64,000 nt of DNA, taken from assembly GCA_007922195.1 (NCBI GenBank), contig ML681995.1:13633879-13697878 (forward strand). Reading direction: 5' to 3'. Below the pieces are notes generated by a model that worked only from the letters and a program-made list of their open reading frames with translations, searched no databases and was not told the DNA's origin. Below are positions 23,331-32,585 of the stretch, piece after piece; position 1 is the stretch's first letter; the number at the start of each line of letters is the position of its first letter. The translations under genes were made by a program, and so were the position numbers. Origin of the DNA: Podocnemis expansa. Taxonomy: Eukaryota; Chordata; Testudines; Podocnemididae.

Positions 23331-24764
23331 CTTGCCTATAATTTTTTGAGTTTTAGTTTTCTCTTCTGAAGATATGTAAGTTGGAGTAAGGCCTTGAATC
23401 TGGGTCTTTCACAGTCCCAGCAAGTGTCCTAACTGAAAGGCTATAGAATCTGTCTCAAACATTAGGAGAAAAACTATGCTCCTTTTATGGCTGGACCAAA
23501 GGGAAACTGAGGTAGGTGCAATTCTTGTGCCATGGCCTGCCACAGGAGGGCCACTTGGTCACAGTGGATAATAAGGTAGCTTTGAAGATGTTTATGGGGA
23601 GCAGCTCCCAAACATGAGGTGCAGTTTAGAAGATAGCACAAAGATGTTCGGATACTTAACAAGCGGACGGTGGAGGCTGAGGGCACAGGCTGATCAGTGG
23701 TGAGGGAGGCTTTGACCAGCTAACATCTGCACACACGCAGTGGCATTTTATTGGATTAATTGATACTCCTGGGCAAAATAACAATAGAAGGAAGACGCAT
23801 CTTTCTTCATCTTGGGTTAGCTCCAGTGATGTTGCACTTTCTTCTAAAAGACAGATCTGGCCACAACCATCTGTGCCCCTGCCTTATGGCTAGACTATGC
23901 ATAACATGTTCTATGGGAAAGGAAAATGAAGGACACATGGAAGATGGATTTGGTCCACTACAGTGTGCCTTGCTCAGTGAGTAGAAAAAAATGGAGGGAA
24001 CACATAATTCCTTTTCTCTGTGCTGCTACCTTGTTCATTTCTCTGGATCACTTGTGTGATGTTTCTCCCTCTATGTCTAAACAGAAGAATTGCAAAGAAT
24101 GAAGAAACCAAAGCAATGTTAGTTTTGCAGAATTAGTGTGGATTTAAGACTCCCAAAAAAGACCTTCAGGGTCTGTAGGTTAAGTTCTTCCACTTAGTTA
24201 CCCTTCCACCAAGTTTTTCTCCTACCAGTTAGGGTACAGATTTTACTCTGCAATGTTTGTCCATAGCTGCCTTTATAGTAAATCATACAAGTTTTTGCCA
24301 TCACAAGATGAGTGCTCCAATGCTATTTTTAAAAGGCACAATTTCAGGTGATGTTGACCTGCTTGTTCTTGTACCTCTTGTTAGAACAAAAATATGAAGA
24401 GTTATTTGAAGGTGTAAACTCCTTTCTGCACAATCAGGAGCTATGTTTGAGAATCTGACTGAAAATCTGTTCATGTATTTGTCCACAAGTGTGTGCTCCA
24501 CCTCACCAGCATTGTTTTTTAGCATTATATCTAGTAGCTTAGGTGAGTGTGGCACTCTTACACTTAACGGGCACAGACATTGTCATTGTCATTGAAGTGC
24601 TTACAACCTAAAGCCCCAATTCTACAACTGTTAGTAGCTGGGGACACCGCTGAGCCTATCAACTTTTGTGGATGCAGCTGTCTACTGGTGTGCTGTCAAC
24701 TGAAGGCCCAAAGTTGAAGCTGAGTACAACAAAGATCTAACACAGGAAATGTATATGAAAGACA
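23331..24764. other. intergenic with an old repeat scrap
   Basis: Segment 23560-23700 shares word order with 20570-20700 (see that entry). The rest is unrecognised. Confidence 0.4.
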
Positions 24765-25053
24765 GCATACCCTAGTCTATAATGCAATTTTCAGTGGCAG
24801 TTGCAAGGAGATACACAAGTTACCTAAAGTAATTTTCACATCTCCTTTCAACTTTCAAACGCCTGCTTATTGTGGTGTCCTCAGTGTGCTGAGTCAATGG
24901 GAAATGCTGTCCTCTTGACTCAGCGCTATACTATTTGAGGGAGTGGTCTTCAGGGACTGACTTCCTGATCAACAGTGCAAGTCTTCACAGATCCGCTCAG
25001 TTGATTAGGAGATTTAATCTGATAAATTTGCTGCCATATGCACAGACCTGCGC
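24765..25053. mobile_element. MITE family R3, copy 1
   Basis: This shares order and words with 50028-50300: AGTTACCTAAAGTAA, a TCTTCACAGATCCGCTCAGTTGAT segment, TTTAATCTGATAAATTTGCTGCC. The left end ACCCTAGTCTATAATGC and the right end are too diverged for a clear duplication. It is non-coding. Confidence 0.6.
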
Positions 25054-25533
25054 CTTATGGGTCATATGTTAAGCCACTTTAGTAACTCTATAACTGTATT
25101 TACATAAACTTTTCTGCCTCCCTCTTTTTCCCCCTGCATAACTTGAATTACTTGGGAGGAATATGTGCTTCCTCTCTGGACTGCATGGCCAGGCACTCTC
25201 ATGCCTATCAACTATGACTGTCAACGTAGGTGACAATAGTATCCATACTGATGGTGACATCTGTGATGCAGATACCCATCTATAGAAGCTTGGTGGACAC
25301 CACAAACCCATTTCATGAACACCACCAAAAAACCAGTGGATAGCTGTTTATTCTGATTAATCCATTCCTTTAGGGTCTCTCATCATAGTACATTTGGTAT
25401 ATTTCCTTCTGACCATGGAGTGTTCTCTATGGTCAATAAAGATGCCTGATTTATATAGGGTAATGTTCTGCTTTAGTGTGCTTTTAAAATGAATGCAACT
25501 GAGACATTGTAGCATCTTGCGTCCTGACACTGA
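25054..25533. other. intergenic, no recognised element
   Basis: No structure recognised. Confidence 0.4.
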
Positions 25534-25660
25534 GTTTTCCTATGTTGTCATTCTTATTTATTACAGTATTATTATTACATTATAATATATCATTATTATT
25601 GTTACAGTAGGTATTACAGTATTGTGTTTTCCTATGTGGTCATTGTTTATTACAGTAGCA
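25534..25660 (+). repeat. short direct duplication in an ATT-rich tract
   Basis: GTTTTCCTATGTTGTCATT (25534-25552) recurs as GTTTTCCTATGTGGTCATT (25626-25644), each followed by TTATTACAGTA, about 92 bp apart. Between them is an ATTATTATTAC-type simple sequence. A local tandem duplication or slippage event is likely. Confidence 0.7.
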
Positions 25661-25705
25661 TTTAATAGCTACGATCATTGATCAGAGCTGCATTGTGCCT
25701 TGGTG

Positions 25706-25707
<2 letters not shown>

Positions 25708-25744
<37 letters not shown>

Positions 25745-25765
25745 AGTGAGAGAGAGAGAGAGAGA
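25708..25765 (+). repeat. compound (GT)n(GA)n microsatellite
   Basis: An uninterrupted GT run (25708-25742) is followed by a GA run to about 25765. Open frames crossing it (VCVCV, REREREA types) are artefacts. Confidence 0.95.
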
Positions 25766-25959
25766 TGATATACAGTATAACATGATACAAAAGCAGTCCT
25801 TGCCCAAAGAGCTTAGAAAGTTCATGTCCTTTAGTGACAATGTTCAGACTTTTGCTCTAATTGATTGTGCTGGGCTCATTGGTATGGACTGGGCCTCATC
25901 TGCTAGCGCATCCTGCATTTAGCAGTGAAACCCTACAGCTGAGTGAGTCCTACTGAAAT

Positions 25960-26150
25960 CAGTGAGGCTGCATGTTGGCACTGACCTTGGGTGTAGGAGA
26001 TCCAGGTTCAAATTCCTGCCCTGCCTGATTTGGAATCTTAGTCTCCCCAATCCCAGGTGAATACCTGAACCATGGTGCAGTTGCCTGTGCTGGGGTGGGT
26101 GTCCTGTTCATTCATGGAAGGTCTCTTCTTCATTCTGATGCAGGATGAAA
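25960..26150 (+). mobile_element. tRNA-derived SINE relic (weak)
   Basis: GATCCAGGTTCAAATTCCTG holds a B-box-like GGTTCAAATTCC, preceded by an A-box-like stretch, with a MIR-like tail not evident. Probably an old SINE head; it does not fold as an intact tRNA by eye. Confidence 0.35.
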
Positions 26151-28149
26151 ACAAAGGCCATTTCCCTTGATTGATTTCTTTTTCTTTTTTGTGAAAGTGA
26201 ATACTTTTTTTCCATCCTATTTTGCTCTGCTTTTTCTACTGGCAAGTTCATTATTGATTAACCTCACTCATAAGCTCCATTTGTTTTGCATTCATCTTCT
26301 AGTAAAAGGAGAAAAGCTAAATGGTCTGGCTCTCCATGCATCAAATTTAATGGGCCAAAGTGTTTAAGAACCCACAGCCCTATTTTTAGGGGTTCGAATT
26401 TCTAACTGTCTGATCATGGCGGCATGAAGTTCACTCCCTGAGATGCAAAGATTGATTTCTCCTTTGAGTAGCCATGCTCTCCACAGAAGTATCCTTTCCA
26501 GTTATGTTTTGAAAGTCATCAGACACGCTGTTATAAATGATCACTGAAGATTACTGGAGATGCTGTAAAATAATAGTGAACGAAGCAGCATCTGTAATTT
26601 CCACGGCTGGTTTGCAATCATCACTCAAAATGAACCCTATCTGAATTGTAGGACTAAACTTTTTTTTTTCTCTTCCCCTTTACTGTTCTGTAACTTAGTT
26701 GAAATAGATATCGTGCATCATGAATTTTTATGCAAAAACATTGGGCTGCTATCCATTGCACTATAAGCACTCTTATTATGACGATCAGGAAACTGGGGAG
26801 TGAAGTCTGCGTTTCCAGTTACAGTGAGGTTTTATTATAGTCTGCATAAATCTGAACTGAACATTTTCTGCTCTTGCATGCCAATTTGCACAATGTAGGG
26901 ATGAACCTATCATCATTTGCTCAGACTCTTACCCACTAGCCCAGATTAACAGGGGACTGTCTGACTGATTAGCATAATCATCAACTCAGTGTCATCTGCT
27001 TTCTTATGAATCATTGATGTAGGTGATAGAACGCGAATGATCCAGTTTTAATGGAGAATGCAATAAGATGCTTGTCTACTTTAGTTTGGTAACTGACCTA
27101 CAGTGATGCCCTATGCCCTAATCTGGCAAAGCCTCTGATTTTAAGCATGTGAGTGGCCCTACTGACTGCTTAATTACTCACTACCCTAAGTGCTTCACTA
27201 CAACAGGTCCTAAATAATTTTATTTTTGGTTGTGACATATCCTAATATTCCTTGTAAACATGGAGAAATTAGGTAATCCTGTAAATTTTTATATAATTAC
27301 TTAAACCACTATAATTTCACATTGTAGTTTATGGTTTCCATATTGTGATTCTATTATGATTTAAAAAAATGGGAACTCGTCTTCCATCTAGACATCAAGA
27401 AAAGGGAGCATCCTATGAACTCCTGAAATCTGTTCCCAGTTCTTAGTGATTGCAATTCACTGGTTGAGAACCCATGGTCTAAGCCAAGTAATCATTTATT
27501 AATAGCTGATAATCAAAAGCAAATTGGGAAAAGGGTAAGCATTGAAGAAGTCTTTCTTGTTTGGTAGAACACCTTTTGCAACTGGTCATTTTTCTTTTTG
27601 CTTTTTCCTTGTTGTAAATTCCTAGCGTTACATCTCTTCTTTTGTCATCCAGAATGGGGGAAAGGTATTAATACATTTCAGTCCCTTACATCATACTCAT
27701 CTGGTGAATATGCTACTGCAGGGGTTGTGGCCTGGAAATTGCTATGCTTCATGTTCCCTGATTGGCAGGCAATCTAGTTGGTTCCTCTAAACCACACCAA
27801 AGATGGGACAAGCAAAGAATTGTTTCCAGGTATCTATATGCCACTGAGGTGACTTAAAGCCACTTTTGTCATCTCCCATCCCTAGTGTAACTCACCTGGA
27901 CCATAGAATTTGTCCTCGTATTTTGTGTGTCTGATATGAATGCCACTCCTAGCAACAGTGCTGCTCCTGACAGATCTCAGTTGAAAACTGATGGAGAGTT
28001 GAGCTCTCAAGACGTTAAATCCTGACAACCAAGTTTCTAAAAAAAAGTGGGCACATGGAATGTATGTAATCTGTATAATGTGGGAAATCTGACACAAGGC
28101 TCTCAAGAATGAAAACATGAGTGGTGTCCATGATATAAGATGGGCAAGA
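26151..28149. other. intergenic; possible conserved noncoding block
   Basis: 26700-27060 is free of recognised repeats and carries dense AT-rich words typical of homeodomain and POU sites (ATCATGAATTTTTATGCAAA, CTGATTAGCATAATCATC). This is a guess based on composition. 27110-27200 holds an old palindromic repeat scrap. Confidence 0.3.
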
Positions 28150-29330
28150 GAGTGACAAGATGGTGCTACACCTCTATCGGTCCTAGACAGAAGATAGTCT
28201 GCTGGGATCCAGAATAGAATGATGAAGGCAGTGGATGAAATATTACGAGAAGAACAGGTTGGGTTCTATCCAGGTAAATCATGTTGTTGTGGACAGATAC
28301 TCGCTCCTTGGTAGTACGTCAAAAATTTACGTCTTGGCAAAAACCAATCTTAATTACCTTTACTGACTTTAAGAAAATGTTTGATGGTGTACACAGAGAG
28401 ACCCTATGGACTATTGCTTGAAGCTACTGGGTACCACATAAGCTGATCAACCTAATAAGGAGTCTATATGATGAAAGTAGATGTGCAGTAAGATTGGGTA
28501 CAGACCTTGATGAGTAGTTTCATATTGTGATTGGATTTAGACAAAGGCATCTTATTACTAGGAGACTGGGTGATGAATTGCATACAAAAAGCATTGTGGG
28601 TGGTGTCAAATGGGTTAGCTGTGAGACGTTAACTGACCTTAACTTTGTCAGTGACCTTGCTTTATTAAATATGACAGGAAACAGCACAAATTGGATTGAA
28701 AGTAAATGCAGAGAAGACCAAGATTATGGCTAGAAAAGAGACTGAACAGGTAGAAGTGTTCCACTATTGCGCAAGTGTGGTGACATTTAAAGATGGCTGA
28801 GAAATAGATTCATGCAAGATTAGGAAAAGTAAACACTACTTTTGAAGGGATGAACAACAGCTGGTCAGGTTACAGAGGTCTCCACGTTTAAAGTAAAGGT
28901 CAGGTTATGTTGTGTGATTGTACTGAGCATGCGACTGTGAGGAGCAAAGACTTGGCCAAAGACAGTGGCTGTCCAAAAAATCTGAGACTGCCCACCACAG
29001 ATGGGTATTACACATTGCATGGAAAGGCAAAATAACAAACAAGAGTAAGGGAGCTGACTCGGCAGGGTATATTAGAAAACATCTAATTGTGAAGGCTGAG
29101 GCGGCTGGGCAATTTATACCGTATAGAAAATGGGCAGGTGTGCTAAGCAAGTATTGAGCTGGGTGCTTGATGAAGGAATGAGAAAAGGCCAAGGAAAAAC
29201 ACGTGAAAGACAGTGACAGAAAGTATAAAGTGCACTAGTATAACGACTAGTGAGTGACTGTAATTGATGGAGGAACTGGACTGCTCCATGTATCAGTGGC
29301 ACAGGAAGAGTTTAAGAGCTAAGGAAAGAA
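28150..29330 (+). pseudogene. RTE-like LINE ORF relic
   Basis: The broken plus-strand translation keeps the order of an RTE-type polymerase: a PGKSCCGQILAL segment (28270-28310), the palm motif A as FTDFKKMFDGVHRETLW (about 28360-28412), RSLYDESRCAVRLGTD, FRQRHLITR (QG lost), DLNFVSDLALL for the FADD block (catalytic DD lost), KVNAEKTKIM-like words and a C-terminal RRLGN.YRMENGQV segment. Several in-frame stops and frameshifts are visible. RTE elements normally encode an endonuclease plus polymerase; only the polymerase part is seen. Confidence 0.7.
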
Positions 29331-31334
29331 TATGAAATGACTTTGTATTGCTTCTCTTTTAGCAAGCTGTGATAACTTTTAGGTGCTTTTCTCTGTTACC
29401 ATTATTTGGGAGAGGAATCTTATACTCTGGTTAGAAGGGAGACCTGGAAATCAGCTGCTGAATTGTTTTTTGCAAATCGCTTACGGTCAAATTGTAAAGG
29501 TATTAAACAACTAAAGATGCACATAGCTGGTTAGTGGGATTTTCAAAAGTATTTTATTTACAACTTTCCATACTAAATACTTTTGACCTTCTAGCTGCTA
29601 ACCTCACTGTGACCCAGTTTACTTATCAATAAAATAGATATAACAAATCATACCTTACCTTACTTTATTTCAAAGATCTAAAATGCAGCATTTTGAATTC
29701 TCAAATAAAAAATGTTGTTGTTTAGATGTAAAGTATTATTCTTCAACAATATTTACATTTTTATTTTGATTATATTGGTGCAAATCTCATTCAAAATTTA
29801 ACCCCATTAACTTCACTGAACTTTTATAATTGGACTTTATCACCTGTAACAATTTATATATTTGTATTGTTTTTGTTAAACTGTCTTACAAAACTAGTTT
29901 GGGATTTTCTATTTCTATGTTACATATTTAAAGTGATACAACAGAAAAAAAAACCAAAAAATCAACAATCTATGCTGCTTACTCCAGAAAGACAGTCTTA
30001 TACATTATTTAATTTTGTGTAGTCCATGTGAACTTTTCTGATGAATTTGAGCCCAAAATCTTTTTAAAATATTCTTGTAATGAGATGGCTCTTTTGAATG
30101 AATTTATGAAGTCACTGTCAATCCCGATCAATAAATCCTGCACAAATTGAGTTCTTTAATATAACTTACAGAAGAGAAAGTGCTATGGATTTGATTGCTT
30201 CCTTCAGCTTTCAAAACGTAAAGAACACATACGGTATCAGAATAAAGATTTTTCTTCAGTTTTAGCTAGCACACTATGTATTTAGTCATTCTGGTTGACT
30301 CAGAGCTGACAGTTTACCTCTTCAAGAGTGAGTACAGTATGTTCCTTTTAAGATACCATGATCAGATCTGCACACATTGCTTAAATAATATTTAGCCATA
30401 TTATAGCTTCTGCTACCAGCACCTCTATAAATTGGGTTTGTATCAGCATTTCCATTATAAATGTAACATTTACACTACTACCATCTCTCCTGATTTATAC
30501 TGCGTTCCTGCACTATAGCAAAGAATCACATTTGCTTTGTTTGCTGCAGCCATGCAGTACTGTACATACATCTGAAGACTCTAGGGATTTTTCTTCAAAT
30601 GCTTCCAAATCTCTCTCCTATACTAAAAGTACAGCATTGCCTTTTCAGCAAATATAGTTGCTTTTTTATTTTTTGCTTTGAGGCATTATTCTGTTTATAT
30701 GCTGTATACCTGGATTAAGATGCATTTGCAATTTGCCAGTCCACATACTTACTGCAGGCACTCTAAATCTTCCTGTGTCTTATCAGTGAAATTAGCAGGG
30801 AAAAAAACTCCAGTTCAAAGAGCTGGATTCTGCAATTGAGAAGATTTCTGTAGAGTTTTGCCATTGATTTGGGGCTCAATCCTGAGCCACTGAACAGCTC
30901 AAGCTCTTTCCTGATTTGAAAGAAAATTGAATTTGACTAGACCTTGCAAAATTCATACACATAATAGGCGCATGTCGCAGAAGATCCATATATGCATAGT
31001 TTATAAAGGGCTAATAAATTATTAGTTGGTGATATGAGGATGTTATAGACACAAGTAGTAATGTGTAATGGATAGGCTTGGCAAAATTAAATTTCAATTT
31101 TTTTTAATATTTATGATGGATAATTATTTTAAAACATTTTTTTAGGTTTTTATTTATTTAAATTTTCACAGTTGTGGGAAATTATGTGGAGGATGTCGGG
31201 GCTATTTAATCAGAGACATTGAGATTAAAAATGTTAAAGCTGTATCAGCTGTTAAAATGCAAATTATCAACGTCACATGTCCAAATATATAAAAAAAATA
31301 GACTTCAATCAACAAATGATCCTTGTTTTTACTA
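29331..31334. other. repeat-poor AT-rich intergenic block
   Basis: About 2 kb of AT-rich DNA with no recognisable repeat, gene or RNA. It ends at a P1 MITE. Confidence 0.5.
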
Positions 31335-31590
31335 AGTTCCAAAGGGGCAGCTGTGTTAGTCTAGTTCAGTAAAACAAACAAGGAGTCCTGTGGCACTTGA
31401 AGACTAACAAATTTATTTATTGCATGAGCTTTCGTCGGAGAAAATCCCACTTTGTCAGATGCTTTTAAGATGGGGGAACTTGCAGAATGGGAGGAAATGA
31501 ATGCAGGGAAGTCATGAAAGCACATGCAATAAATAGACTTGTTAGTCTTTGTGTGCCACAGGACTCCTTGTTTGTTTTACTGTTTTTACT
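31335..31590. mobile_element. palindromic MITE, family P1, copy 3
   Basis: CAGTAAAACAAACAAGGAGT (31367) is exactly inverted at the right end (…ACTCCTTGTTTGTTTTACTG, ending 31582), and the next about 40 bp of each arm also pair. The left inner arm (GCATGAGCTTTCGTCGGAG, AAAATCCCACTTTGTCAGATG) lost its partner and an unrelated 60-bp G-rich stretch replaces it. The leading AAAGGGGCAGCTGTGTTAGT is typical of the family's outer end. Confidence 0.8.
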
Positions 31591-31741
31591 ATTCATTTGC
31601 AAGTCTATTTGTTGTAACAAGTCTAATTTGAAAAGTATAAATGACTGGATTTTGACTGTAAGAGCTCATAGAATCATAGGGTTGGAAGGGACCTCATAGG
31701 TGATCTAGTCCAACCCCCTGCCAGAGGCAGGACCACTCCCA

Positions 31742-32585
31742 CTAAACCATCCCAGTCATGGTTTTGTCCAGCTGGGCCTTAAACACCTCCAAAGATAGAG
31801 ATTTCACCACCTCCCTTGGCAGCTCATTCCAAGGCTTCACCACTCGCCTAGTAAAAAAGTTTTTTCTAATATCCAGCCTCGACCTCCCTAACCGCAACTT
31901 GAGACTATTGGTCCTTGTTCTGTCCTCTGTTATTACCGAGAACAGTCGAGCTCCATCTTCCTTAGAGCATCCCTTCAAGTAGTTGAAGGTTGCTATCAAA
32001 TCCCCCCTCAATCTTCTCTTCTGCAGACTAAATAAGCCTAATGCTTTCAGTCTTTCCTCATAGGGCTTGTGCTCCAGCCCTTTTATCATTTTTGTTGCCC
32101 TCCTCTGAACTGTCCTTTTTGTAGTGGGGAGCCCAAAACTGAACACAGTATTCCAGATGTGGCCTCACCAGTGCAGAATAGAGGGGAATGATCACATCCC
32201 TTGATCTGCTGGTAATACTTCTTTTGATGCAGCCTACTATGCCATTGGCCTTTTTGGCAGCAAGAGCACACTGCTGACTCATATCTAGCTTCCCATCCAC
32301 CATGACCCCAGGTCCTTTTCTACACTGCTGCTACTTAGCTGAATGCTTCCCAGCCTGTAGTGGTGCATGGGGTTTTTTCATCCCACGTGCAGGATTTTAC
32401 ACTTGTCCTTATTGAAGCTCATAAGATTTCTATTGGCCCACTGTTCCAATTTATCTAGGTCTCCCTGAATCCTGTCCTTGCCCTCAAACGTGTCTACTGT
32501 TCTCCCCAGCTTGGTGTCAACTGCAAACTTACAGAGAATGCAGTCTATTCCGTCATCCAGATCATTAATGAAAATGTTGAACAGA
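31742..32585 (-). pseudogene. CR1 copy A ORF2, reverse transcriptase palm to C-terminus
   Basis: This is the downstream part of the interrupted ORF2. It starts at [12 protein letters not shown], immediately continuing the codon split at 35341. The polymerase motif C reads FAVD in place of FADD (the first catalytic aspartate is lost). The frame then shifts near 32300 and again near 32100-32146, and resumes as [20 protein letters not shown] through KTMTGMV to a stop at 31742. The C-terminal region ([20 protein letters not shown]) is well kept. About 80 bp of 3' UTR follows to 31666. Confidence 0.93.

Noticed and set aside
25985..26030. A tRNA gene, suggested by a B-box-like GGTTCAAATTCC
   Set aside because: No cloverleaf could be drawn by eye; a SINE head is more likely.
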